Source: a virus. Taken from it: 48,077 nucleotides of DNA. Numbering within the stretch: position 1 is the stretch's first letter; every line of letters begins with the position of its first letter. Positions 1 through 5,649 of this stretch are shown here, one piece after another. The stretch lies in IMG/VR virus record IMGVR_UViG_3300028800_000018, positions 1 through 48,077 of that record; one strand, 5' to 3'. The notes beneath the pieces are model-generated. The model had not been told where the DNA came from. It did not search any database and was given only the letters and a program-made list of their open reading frames with translations. Both the position numbers and the translations under genes were made by a program.

Positions 1-127
1 AAGAGCCACGAGAGGGCGAACGGCAGCAGCGCGAGCGCGACGATCGCGACGGCGGTTACGAGCGGCTTGTCGGAGCTCTTCACGCGCGTTCATTTCGCAC
101 GGCGCGCGAGCACGCGATCGGCGGCGC
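1..127. repeat. Circular-closure overlap, left copy
   Basis: These 127 bases are identical to 47951-48077. The length equals a common assembler k-mer size, and genes read continuously through the junction, so this is best read as the closing overlap of a circular or circularly permuted genome rather than a biological terminal repeat. Confidence 0.95.
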
Positions 128-263
128 GAACGGCCGCGGTGCGAACGAATACCGACGGCTCGACGTTGCCGGCCGCCTTGACGATCCGCGCCTTCTCATC
201 GTCGGTTAGCCGGATCTGAAGCTGGACAGGTCTTCCAGGTCGGGCGGGTTCTAAGTTATTCAT
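90..263 (-). CDS. Ribbon-helix-helix-like DNA-binding protein, 57 aa
   Basis: The short protein starts MNNLEPARPGRPVQLQIRLT. A basic, Pro/Arg-rich N-terminus leads into a beta-strand-like VQLQIRLTDDEKARI segment and then a helix with EPSVFVRTAAVRAADRVL, the layout of Arc/MobC-type RHH repressors. No Shine-Dalgarno is visible; the ATG lies 7 nt after the -10 box of the promoter at 271-300, so the mRNA is probably leaderless. Its TGA overlaps the next reading frame across the genome junction. As the first gene of this early transcript it could be the regulator of the repeated early promoters; that role is inferred. Confidence 0.75.
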   Translation of the reverse strand: MNNLEPARPGRPVQLQIRLTDDEKARIVKAAGNVEPSVFVRTAAVRAADRVLARRAK

Positions 264-270
264 GCCGTCA

Positions 271-300
271 ATCGTACCCCGCCCGGCATACGCCTGTCAA
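271..300 (-). promoter_or_regulatory. Early promoter A
   Basis: On the minus strand TTGACA (295-300) is followed by an 18-bp spacer and TACGAT (271-276). The first 11 bases, TTGACAGGCGT, are identical to promoters B (1328-1357) and C (2781-2810). The expected start is about position 264, one base before the ATG of the RHH gene. A GGC-GTAT-GCC dyad lies just downstream of the -35. Confidence 0.7.
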
Positions 301-302
301 CC

Positions 303-337
303 AAAACGAAGACCCCCGCCGGCTTGTCGACGGGGGC
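303..337 (-). terminator. Intrinsic terminator after the 370-618 gene
   Basis: Arms CCCCCG (313-318) and CGGGGG (331-336) form a hairpin. Read on the minus strand it is followed by TCTTCGTTTT. It ends the transcript from promoter B just before promoter A restarts transcription. Confidence 0.7.
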
Positions 338-369
338 CTCGCCTTGGAGAACCATGCTGCGATGCCGGG

Positions 370-618
370 CTACGTTTCGCGCGCGCGGCCTCGCTCCTGC
401 GCCCTGCGCTCGGCCTCTTGCCCGGCCTCCCAACCGTCGCAGAAGACGTCGACGACGTGCACGAATTCAGCCTTGCAGAATCCGTCAAGGTTCGGGTAGC
501 GGCCGCGGATCGCGCGGTGCGCCCCGTCCTGGTAGAGCACGGCCGCGCGATCGTCCGTGAGCGCCTTGTAGCGCGCGACGGCGTCGAGCACGTCTTGGCG
601 ATCGGTCTTATGCGCCAT
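370..618 (-). CDS. Hypothetical early protein, 82 aa
   Basis: The start MAHKTDRQDVLDAVARYK overlaps the stop of the upstream gene as TAATG, implying translational coupling. The protein is mixed-charge and probably helical, with an acidic middle containing FVHVVDVFCDGWEAGQEAE and a very basic Arg-rich tail. No family is recognised. It is the last gene before the terminator at 303-337. Confidence 0.75.
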   Translation of the reverse strand: MAHKTDRQDVLDAVARYKALTDDRAAVLYQDGAHRAIRGRYPNLDGFCKAEFVHVVDVFCDGWEAGQEAERRAQERGRARET

Positions 619-989
619 TAGCCGTAGCGATAGAACCGGTCGTCGGCCGCGTTCTCGTCGTAGTCGTCGACGAGCGCGAGCGGATCGAGAGGAGGCTCGC
701 ACGCAAGGCATGCGGTCGCGAGCGAGACGCCGTGCTCGCACGTTTCGTAGGCGCGATGCCCCGCACAGTAACGCGCGCCTTCGCGCGGTTCCTCGCAAAT
801 GCCGAGCTCGTCGGCGTAGACGCAAACCGGCTTCGGCGCCGGCAACCCGCTTGCGATCCCTTGCACGCAGGTTTCGACGATTGAATCCAGCGCTGCGACG
901 TAGCGGTCGAGGAGCGCCGCGCCTGCGCGGTAGCGCTCCTCGTCGCGATCGGATAGCTCTTGCTCGGTGTCGGAAGGCCAGGCGCTCAC
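618..989 (-). CDS. Cysteine-rich hypothetical protein, 123 aa
   Basis: The GTG start (VSAWPSDTEQ) overlaps the upstream stop as GTGA; longer in-frame extensions are shadows of the ArdC-like gene. The N-terminal half looks helical. The C-terminal half carries about seven cysteines and two histidines (CVYADELGICEE, YCAGHRAYETCEHG, ATACLAC), consistent with zinc-binding knuckles. The very C-terminus is acidic. Function is unknown. Confidence 0.75.
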   Translation of the reverse strand: MSAWPSDTEQELSDRDEERYRAGAALLDRYVAALDSIVETCVQGIASGLPAPKPVCVYADELGICEEPREGARYCAGHRAYETCEHGVSLATACLACEPPLDPLALVDDYDENAADDRFYRYG

Positions 990-1273
990 GATGCGACCTC
1001 CTTCTGCGCGAGCTCTTCGGTTTGCGCGATATTGAAGACGACGTAGGCGCGCGGGCCCTTCTTGCGCTTCCCTGTGACCGGGTCCGGGCGACCCTCGACG
1101 ATCTTCAGGATATGCGTTCCGTGCTCGCCCTTGCGTACGCAACGGCCGATCGAAAGCGCCTGCTTGAAGGTGAGGAATTCCGGCGTCGGATATCCGAAGG
1201 AAACGGCGCTCAGAATCAAGGCGTTCTTGCCTGTGTACTCCGTGCGCGTGATTGCGTTGATAGGCTCGCTCAT
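986..1273 (-). CDS. ArdC N-terminal-domain-like antirestriction protein, 95 aa
   Basis: The protein matches the N-terminal ssDNA-binding domain of ArdC/DUF1738 proteins: the segments GKNALILSAVSFGYPTPEFL, LTFKQALSIG, VRKGEHGTHI and a C-terminal YVVFNIAQTEEL align with that family's usual order (Y-G-N-L, TFKQA, VRKGEKGT, FNVEQT). Full ArdC adds a metalloprotease domain that is absent here. Known family members protect incoming DNA from restriction, so an early anti-host role is inferred. It is the first gene behind promoter B, with a purine-rich leader. Confidence 0.8.
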   Translation of the reverse strand: MSEPINAITRTEYTGKNALILSAVSFGYPTPEFLTFKQALSIGRCVRKGEHGTHILKIVEGRPDPVTGKRKKGPRAYVVFNIAQTEELAQKEVAS

Positions 1274-1327
1274 TGAGGCTAAGTGCCCCTTCCTGCGGCT
1301 AAGTGCCGCGGCTAGTAACTAGGTATC

Positions 1328-1357
1328 TATGTATCACAGGCGCACGACGCCTGTCAA
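1328..1357 (-). promoter_or_regulatory. Early promoter B with palindromic operator
   Basis: TTGACA (1352-1357), an 18-bp spacer and TACATA (1328-1333) read leftward. A perfect inverted repeat ACAGGCG-TCGTG-CGCCTGT (1336-1354) fills the -35 and spacer, a natural repressor site. The TGA stop of the upstream gene lies inside TTGACA. The expected 48-nt leader (1274-1321) shares its sequence order with the leader of promoter C. Confidence 0.75.
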
Positions 1358-1854
1358 CCAGTAGCGTCTAAACTCTCCAGCGCCTTCGCTGCTTCGCGCC
1401 GGCGCGCCATGCGGATCGTGGCGGCCGCCGAGCACCAATAGCACGTTGCGCGCCCTTCGCGCGCCGGTTCCTTCGTGCATACGATGCAGGCGCCGTCGTC
1501 GCGCTTTGCGCGCTTGCGCGCCATGCGATCGCGCGACCCGGTCGTGCCGGGAACCGGCCGCAGAAAGTCCGCCTTGCGCGGCCGGCGCGCGCGTTTCATC
1601 CAGGCGACGAGCTCGTCGCCGTCGACGAACCCGAGCTCGCCGGCACGGTCGTCGACGTCGCCATAGCCTTCGCGCCGATCGGTGCGATCGAGGAAGCGCT
1701 TGGGGACGTCTTCGAATTCGCCACGCATGACAAGGCGGCCGCCTGTGACGGTAACATAGCCAGGGCGGATACCTTGCAGCGTGAGCGCATAGTTGACCGC
1801 ATGGTAGCGTTCGAGCTCGGTGCGATAGGCGTTCTCGTCGACGACGTAGCGCAT
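1354..1854 (-). CDS. Zinc-ribbon hypothetical protein, 166 aa
   Basis: The start MRYVVDENAYRTELERYHAV overlaps the upstream stop (TGATG). The N-terminal about 100 residues are mixed alpha/beta and unrecognised. A basic linker (RDRMARKRAKRDD) leads to a C-terminal zinc ribbon with CIVC and CYWC pairs about 13 residues apart, a small treble-clef type common in phage accessory proteins. The stop codon lies inside the -35 of promoter B, so this gene closes the promoter-C transcript. Confidence 0.75.
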   Translation of the reverse strand: MRYVVDENAYRTELERYHAVNYALTLQGIRPGYVTVTGGRLVMRGEFEDVPKRFLDRTDRREGYGDVDDRAGELGFVDGDELVAWMKRARRPRKADFLRPVPGTTGSRDRMARKRAKRDDGACIVCTKEPAREGRATCYWCSAAATIRMARRREAAKALESLDATG

Positions 1855-2216
1855 CAGGCGCCCTTCCGCCGGCACAGGTTACAGGTCGCGGGGTCGCGCG
1901 GCGCCGCATGGAACGTCGCGCCGCAGGTGACGCACGTTTGCAGGTCGCGAGCGAGCACGACGGCTCGCCCGGTCCGCACGCTCGCCGTGCACGCTTCTGC
2001 TTCGGTATCGTAGAACAGGGGCCGAACGTCGCTCGTGCTAGAGCGATCGTAGACGACGTCGATCGTCGCGTAGCCTGCGAGCTCGCTGCGGACCTGCGCG
2101 ACGTTGCGGCCGCCTTCGTAGGCGATGCGCTCGGCCGCGGCGTCGAACAGGGAGACGGCGGCCGCCTTCGCAGGCGCAGTCTCTAGCCGATCCGGATTCC
2201 CGAACAGGTCCGCCAT
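1854..2216 (-). CDS. Zinc-ribbon hypothetical protein, 120 aa
   Basis: The start MADLFGNPDRLETAPAK follows a strong GGAGGT ribosome-binding site and overlaps the upstream stop as TAATG. The C-terminus carries CVTC-GATFHAAPRDPATC-NLC, a four-cysteine zinc ribbon. The middle (residues 20-70) is predicted alpha/beta. No family is recognised; it is co-translated with its neighbours. Confidence 0.75.
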   Translation of the reverse strand: MADLFGNPDRLETAPAKAAAVSLFDAAAERIAYEGGRNVAQVRSELAGYATIDVVYDRSSTSDVRPLFYDTEAEACTASVRTGRAVVLARDLQTCVTCGATFHAAPRDPATCNLCRRKGA

Positions 2217-2368
2217 TAGGCATACCTCCCCGCGGCATTGAGGAGCGCAACCAGGCGCGCCTTCGCGGCGCAGACCGCGCGCCAATACTCCGGCTCCTGG
2301 GGAACGTCGCACAGGTTCTCGCAGGCTTCGCGAAGCGCCGCGCGCGCCGCTTCTAGCTTGGCGTTCAT
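2216..2368 (-). CDS. Small helical hypothetical protein, 50 aa
   Basis: A short ORF with two amphipathic helices (MNAKLEAARAALREACENL and EYWRAVCAAKARLVALLN) separated by a Pro turn. It overlaps the upstream membrane-protein stop (ATGA) and the downstream start (TAATG). Its third codon positions are almost all G or C, supporting real coding. No function assigned. Confidence 0.65.
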   Translation of the reverse strand: MNAKLEAARAALREACENLCDVPQEPEYWRAVCAAKARLVALLNAAGRYA

Positions 2369-2490
2369 AGCGCACCTGCTGCGGCCGCGAAGGCCACCGA
2401 AAGCGCGTGAGCGAGAAGCGCAACCCCCGCGCCTAAGACGGCCGAGAAGGCCAGAAGCGCGCAGGCTTCGATCATCGTTGACCCGCGCAT
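2365..2490 (-). CDS. Small single-pass membrane protein, 41 aa
   Basis: MRGSTMIEACALLAFSAVLG begins one long hydrophobic stretch (residues 8-38, Ala/Leu/Val-rich), a probable transmembrane helix. The start overlaps the upstream stop as TAATG and the stop overlaps the next start as ATGA. It may be an inner-membrane early protein; nothing more specific can be said. Confidence 0.6.
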   Translation of the reverse strand: MRGSTMIEACALLAFSAVLGAGVALLAHALSVAFAAAAGAL

Positions 2491-2726
2491 TAGCAGCAAC
2501 CCTGCCCTTCGGCGCAGGCGAAGAGCTCGTAGTCGCGCTCGCCGTTATAGGCGCCGCTCACGAACGAATCAGGGTGCGCCGCGAAGGCTTCGCTTGGCAG
2601 CGCGATCGCGGTGACGTCGCCGTCGACGATGCGCCGGCACCAGCCGCAGCGCGCGGGGCGATCGCCGGCGCAGGATTCGTTCCGCCGGTACTCTGCTTGC
2701 TCGGAGGCTATGGAGTCATCGTACAT
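2490..2726 (-). CDS. First early-operon protein, cysteine-rich, 78 aa
   Basis: The start MYDDSIASEQAEYRRNE is chosen over an upstream in-frame ATG because a GGAGAAGGG site precedes it and promoter C starts transcription inside the longer form. CGWC near residue 26 and a terminal C-x5-CC suggest a metal-binding knuckle. It is the first gene of the early transcript. Function unknown. Confidence 0.75.
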   Translation of the reverse strand: MYDDSIASEQAEYRRNESCAGDRPARCGWCRRIVDGDVTAIALPSEAFAAHPDSFVSGAYNGERDYELFACAEGQGCC

Positions 2727-2780
2727 AAGGCTTCTGCCCTTCTCCCGGCTACGTGCCAGGGTTACTGTGACGTGAGAGCA

Positions 2781-2810
2781 ACGGTAACATGGCGGGGTGA
2801 CGCCTGTCAA
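2781..2810 (-). promoter_or_regulatory. Early promoter C
   Basis: TTGACA (2805-2810), 18 bp, then TACCGT (2781-2786). TTGACAGGCGTC matches promoter B over 12 bases. A diverged inverted repeat (ACAGGCG ... CGCCATGT) follows the -35. The predicted leader is 48 nt, the same length as for promoter B, and carries GGCACGTAGCC upstream of the purine-rich ribosome-binding site. Confidence 0.7.
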
Positions 2811-2851
2811 CTAGGGAGCCAAAACTTTCCGCTCTGCCGTATGGCGGGGTC

Positions 2852-2880
2852 TTGCACCTGCGCGCGCAAGGGCGCAAAAT
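2852..2880 (+). promoter_or_regulatory. Candidate promoter for the structured RNA
   Basis: TTGCAC (2852-2857), a 17-bp spacer and CAAAAT (2875-2880) predict a start near 2886-2887, exactly at the first hairpin. The -35 is a weak match; the call depends on its spacing and the terminator downstream. Confidence 0.45.
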
Positions 2881-2885
2881 GCGAA

Positions 2886-2985
2886 GGCCACCCGGTTTAG
2901 AGGTGGCCTCCAAAAGGTCGGTTCCGGCGACCTCGCTCGTAGCCTATCACGAACGAGACCGCCGCCGCAAGAAAGGCGGTTTTTT
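2886..2985 (+). ncRNA. Candidate structured small RNA, about 100 nt
   Basis: Four hairpins follow one another: AGGCCACC/GGTGGCCT (2885-2909, 8 bp), AGGTCG/CGACCT (2915-2933, 6 bp), CTCGCTCGT/ACGAACGAG (2932-2957, 8 of 9 pairs) and ACCGCC/GGCGGT (2958-2980), the last followed by TTTTTT. No plus-strand gene lies upstream for this terminator to serve, and a promoter-like sequence sits at 2852-2880. It lies opposite and just upstream of the early operon. It may regulate early transcription or a host target. It could instead be an attenuator or leader for the ORF at 3023. Confidence 0.5.
2958..2985 (+). terminator. Intrinsic terminator of the candidate RNA
   Basis: A 6-bp GC-rich stem ACCGCC/GGCGGT with an 11-nt loop is followed by six T residues (2980-2985), a textbook rho-independent terminator on the plus strand. 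Confidence 0.75.
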
Positions 2986-3022
2986 GCTTCTCGCTCCTCG
3001 CGCCCGGATCGCCAAGCGTGCC

Positions 3023-3178
3023 GTGCCGATCGAAACGATCGCACCGAGCACCGGCACCGCCGCGCGTACCGCCTGCCCCCGCTGCGCCAAAACCCTCGTC
3101 GCTCGCCGTCGCAAGGACGGCCGGGCCTTCTTGGGCTGTCCGGCGTTCCCGCGGTGCAAAGGAGCACGGTCGATCTAA
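3023..3178 (+). CDS. Topoisomerase-type zinc-finger ORF, start uncertain
   Basis: The last 35 residues read CPRCAKTLVARRRKDG then FLGCPAFPRC, the four-cysteine pattern of the zinc-finger repeats at the C-terminus of bacterial topoisomerase I. In-frame ATGs at 2852 and 2879 would put the terminator hairpin inside the gene, so I place the start after it, at GTG 3023 (51 aa), without a clear ribosome-binding site. It may be a small nucleic-acid-binding protein or a fragment of a larger ancestor. Confidence 0.5.
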   Translation: MPIETIAPSTGTAARTACPRCAKTLVARRRKDGRAFLGCPAFPRCKGARSI

Positions 3179-3754
3179 ACTCCTTGCACCCTTTAACCGA
3201 GCGACAGGCGCGACGCGAAGTAGCGCGCAACGGCCGGCTAGGGCCAAGGTCACGAGCACCGGCGAGGCCAGAGTACCGCCAGGAACGTGCCGCAAGAACG
3301 TAGCGAGAGCAACACCCTCGCGCGCGCAATTAGACTATCCTTGTCCCTGTTCGAGCGCAGCGAGGAGGCCGCAGGCCGCACAGTAGCGCACCAAACGCAC
3401 ACCCTCTCCAGACCGTGCGCGCAGACAACCGCACACCAGCGCGCGATACGGGGACGCTCGCTACCAACCAACCAGCCCGCCATCAGGTTCGCACCGCAAA
3501 CGCGCGCGAAACGAGCACGAAACGAGCGCAAACGTCACAGTACCAGCGGCTCGACGCTTCGATCGGCGCGCAGGCGGGCGCGCGGGCGCGGGTTGGGCGG
3601 GGCGGGTCCCCCCGCGCATGGGGGCGCGCGCGAATTTTCGGGAGGTTAGCTGCCCATTCGCGCGTTGCGGGTGGTAGGGTGAAGGGGAAGCCGCCTGCGC
3701 CTGCGGACTACCAGGAGTCGGGCGGCTTCGACGCAGGGCGAGGAGGGATAGGGT
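3179..3754. other. Non-coding divergent control region with strand-composition switch
   Basis: I find no convincing gene. From about 3280 to 3540 the plus strand is rich in A and C (for example CCAACCAACCAGCCCGCCAT), with CGAAACGAGC repeated at 3507-3516 and 3518-3527 and related CGCAAACG units. From about 3570 it becomes G/T-rich (GGGTTGGGCGGGGCGGGT). A CCCCC-GCGCAT-GGGGG hairpin lies near 3607-3622. Divergent transcription plus a skew switch suits an origin or promoter complex. Confidence 0.5.
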
Positions 3755-4045
3755 ATGGCTGGACCGAGCGATAGGGATGGTGCGAAGCTGCTGCCGGACA
3801 CGGCGTTTGCCGAGGTGATCTTGGCTGGTCGTCGTGCGGTGGCCGCGCATCGTGCGTCGTTAGGGCTGGAGACGACGAAGTGGACCGGGGTTGGTGTTGG
3901 GCAGGGGTTTCGTGTTGAGGTAGCGCCGGCGTATCCGATGAAGCGTGCGAAGCGTGCTGGTGGCGTGAGGGGTCGGAAGGCGGCGAAGGCGTTCCGTCGG
4001 TTGTGGCGGTCGGCGCACGGCGCCGGGGTTGAGGCGACCGAATAG
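3755..4045 (+). CDS. First late-arm protein, basic, 96 aa
   Basis: An AGGAGG site 8 bases upstream supports the ATG. The protein is basic, with a C-terminal RKAAKAFRRLWRSAHG helix that could bind nucleic acid. Codon use is unusual for this genome: third positions favour G and T (GGT, CGT, GTT) instead of C/G, continuing the G/T skew of the adjacent non-coding region. No family is recognised. Confidence 0.65.
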   Translation: MAGPSDRDGAKLLPDTAFAEVILAGRRAVAAHRASLGLETTKWTGVGVGQGFRVEVAPAYPMKRAKRAGGVRGRKAAKAFRRLWRSAHGAGVEATE

Positions 4046-4074
4046 GGAATAGAGCCTAGCAGGAGGGTCCTAGC

Positions 4075-4269
4075 ATGCACCTGCTGATCGCGTTCCTCGT
4101 CTTCCTGCTGGTCCTGGTGGTGGCGTGTGCCATCGTCATCTTCATCTTGCAGAACCTCGCGCCGACGCTGCCGTGGGCACGGAACCTCGTGCTGGCGGTC
4201 GGTGGGCTGATCCTACTGATTTGGCTGATCGCGCATTACGCCGAGATCATCGGCGCCTTGCACGGCTAA
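4075..4269 (+). CDS. Small two-helix membrane protein (Thivi_2564-like or holin-like), 64 aa
   Basis: MHLLIAFLVFLLVLVVACAI starts a first transmembrane helix (2-27). A short polar loop (NLAPTLPWAR) is followed by a second helix (NLVLAVGGLILLIWLIAHY, 38-56). This order resembles the short Thivi_2564-type membrane proteins. A holin-like role is possible, but its position at the beginning of the arm is unusual for one. Its 3' end overlaps the convergent gene at 4213-4365 by 57 bp. Confidence 0.65.
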   Translation: MHLLIAFLVFLLVLVVACAIVIFILQNLAPTLPWARNLVLAVGGLILLIWLIAHYAEIIGALHG

Positions 4270-4365
4270 CGCTTCGGCCATGACCTCGAAGACGTCGCGG
4301 CCCCTTGGGTTGCCGACGGCGGTGAAGTAGGCGTCGTAGAGGCGCTGGGCTTGCGGCGTTCTCAT
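4213..4365 (-). CDS. Hypothetical protein of the embedded minus-strand pair, 50 aa
   Basis: MRTPQAQRLYDAYFTAVGNP starts with ATGA overlap onto the upstream gene. Third positions are GC-rich for the first about 35 codons, then the frame runs antisense under the membrane gene at 4075-4269. The pattern AQRLYDAYFTAVG...VFEVMAEALA is helical. Function unknown. Confidence 0.6.
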   Translation of the reverse strand: MRTPQAQRLYDAYFTAVGNPRGRDVFEVMAEALAVQGADDLGVMRDQPNQ

Positions 4366-4568
4366 TCGCCGCTCGGGACGTCGGCGGGGATGACGGACGA
4401 CCAGCCGGTGACGGTCAGTTCCATGCAGCCCGTCTCGGGGTTGTAGCGAGAGTCGAACCGCGCCGGCGCCACCTTCAGATACCAGTCGTACGGCAGGATG
4501 AGCCACTCGTCGCGCGGGACGAGCTTGTCGCCGATGACGTCGTAGCGCGTGCCGATCTCGTCGGTCAT
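4362..4568 (-). CDS. Hypothetical protein of the embedded minus-strand pair, 68 aa
   Basis: MTDEIGTRYDVIGDKLVPRD starts a compact, mostly beta-looking protein (LILPYDWYLKVAP, MELTVTGWSSVIPADV). Nearly every codon ends in G or C, so it is coding on the minus strand although it lies in the plus-strand arm. It shares a 45-bp divergent interval with the gene at 4613. No family is recognised. Confidence 0.7.
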   Translation of the reverse strand: MTDEIGTRYDVIGDKLVPRDEWLILPYDWYLKVAPARFDSRYNPETGCMELTVTGWSSVIPADVPSGE

Positions 4569-4612
4569 GCGGCGGCGCTTCGTGCTGAAGGAAGACTCTC
4601 CCGCTCCGCCGT

Positions 4613-5002
4613 ATGGCGGTCAGCGTGCCCGACGCCCGGCCGACACGGAATCGCAAGCTGCACCATAGGCGGCAGCTCAACGTGTGGGTCCCCCCCGCGC
4701 TCAAGCGCGACGTGAAGAAACTGGCGGCCGCCGAGAGCCTGCCGATCTCCCGATTCTGTTGTGGACTCCTGCGCCTTGGAATCGGGCGCTACTTTGAGTT
4801 GGCCGACGAGCGGATGGCCGCGCCGTTGCGCGCCGCTATGCGCGACGCCTTTGGCGAGGACGAGTGGTTGCCGCGTCGGCCGCCGGCGCAGCCTCGCCGG
4901 CCGCCGCCCTGGCCGGTCAATCCGGAACGCCGCCGTCTGAACCAAGAGTTCAACGAAGCTATCGAGGAAGGGAAACGCCGCTTTGAAACCGCTCGCCGGT
5001 AA
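4613..5002 (+). CDS. Ribbon-helix-helix-like protein, 129 aa
   Basis: Residues 22-60 (QLNVWVPPALKRDVKKLA then ISRFCCGLLRLGIGRYFE) have the strand-helix-helix order of RHH DNA-binding domains. A Pro/Arg-rich linker and a charged C-terminal helix follow. It is the first of three RHH-like genes around the two co-chaperonin-like genes, and overlaps the next by 20 bp. It may regulate the divergent pair at 4213-4568. Confidence 0.65.
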   Translation: MAVSVPDARPTRNRKLHHRRQLNVWVPPALKRDVKKLAAAESLPISRFCCGLLRLGIGRYFELADERMAAPLRAAMRDAFGEDEWLPRRPPAQPRRPPPWPVNPERRRLNQEFNEAIEEGKRRFETARR

Positions 5003-5381
5003 CGTCCTGGTCGCCCCCGCCAAGGGCGCCTACACCCAGGAGACGCCCGACCCGACCGGGCTGGTCGCCGCCACCGGCGGTCGGCTGGTCGACGGGTCGA
5101 AGATCCTCCGGCCCGAGACGGAGATCGCGACCAAGCCCTCCGAGGGGATCGTCCGCGCGATCGGTCGCGACGTGACGCTCGATATCGCCGAGGGCGACCG
5201 CGTGCTCTACCGGTCGTGGACCGGCATCGAGTGCCGCATCCAGACGGCCGGGCAAGACGAGTGGGTCGACCATCAGTTGACGCCGCAGCGCGATATCCTG
5301 GCGATCGTCGAGCCGGGCGAGCGTATCGAAGTCATTTCTCGGCCGATGCCGGCGCCGCAGCAGAAACGCCCCTTTGGATAG
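4983..5381 (+). CDS. GroES-like co-chaperonin 1, 132 aa
   Basis: The core matches Cpn10: KPLAGNVLVAP at the N-terminus, then KPSEGIVRAIGRDVTLDIAE, GDRVLYRSWTG and QRDILAIVE, corresponding to GroES beta-strands, the GD.V turn and the DILAIVE end. A mobile-loop-like insertion (residues 14-46, YTQETPDPTG...) precedes the core and a Pro-rich tail follows. The start is TTG, inside the end of the upstream gene. Phage co-chaperonins such as T4 gp31 help host GroEL fold the capsid protein. No GroEL-like gene is present here. Confidence 0.75.
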   Translation: MKPLAGNVLVAPAKGAYTQETPDPTGLVAATGGRLVDGSKILRPETEIATKPSEGIVRAIGRDVTLDIAEGDRVLYRSWTGIECRIQTAGQDEWVDHQLTPQRDILAIVEPGERIEVISRPMPAPQQKRPFG

Positions 5382-5649
5382 TACCGCGGCCGAGGAGCGC
5401 CCGCGGAACAACCGCCGCAGCGAGCTCCTGCCGCACAACTGTCACTTTTCGCCGAACACGATCGAAGTGCTCAAGCTGCACGACACCTTCACCGACAGCG
5501 GCGGCGTGAGCGCGCTCGTGCGAACGGTCATCGAGTTCTACCTGGCCGACGCCGTCAACTTTGCCGATCCGCGGTTCCGCGACGTCACGCCGATCATTCG
5601 GCCGCGCGAGCGCTACCGCGGCCACCATAAGAAGCTCGGCCTGGTATGA
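5374..5649 (+). CDS. Small RHH-like hypothetical protein, 91 aa
   Basis: TTG start overlapping the upstream stop by 8 bp. The middle (FSPNTIEVLKLHDTFTDSGG, VSALVRTVIEFYLADAV) resembles a strand-helix-helix DNA-binding unit. A basic C-terminal tail (RERYRGHHKKLG) could contact DNA or RNA. It ends in ATGA overlap with the next gene. Confidence 0.6.
   Translation: MDSTAAEERPRNNRRSELLPHNCHFSPNTIEVLKLHDTFTDSGGVSALVRTVIEFYLADAVNFADPRFRDVTPIIRPRERYRGHHKKLGLV

Noticed and set aside
2885-2909. First hairpin as a minus-strand terminator
   Set aside because: Read on the minus strand it is followed by TCGCATTTTG, not a clean T run, and minus-strand transcription starts below it at promoter C.
3250-3531. 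93-aa minus-strand ORF in the control region
   Set aside because: Cys/Arg/Trp-rich translation with no start signal and no protein-like pattern; treated as non-coding.
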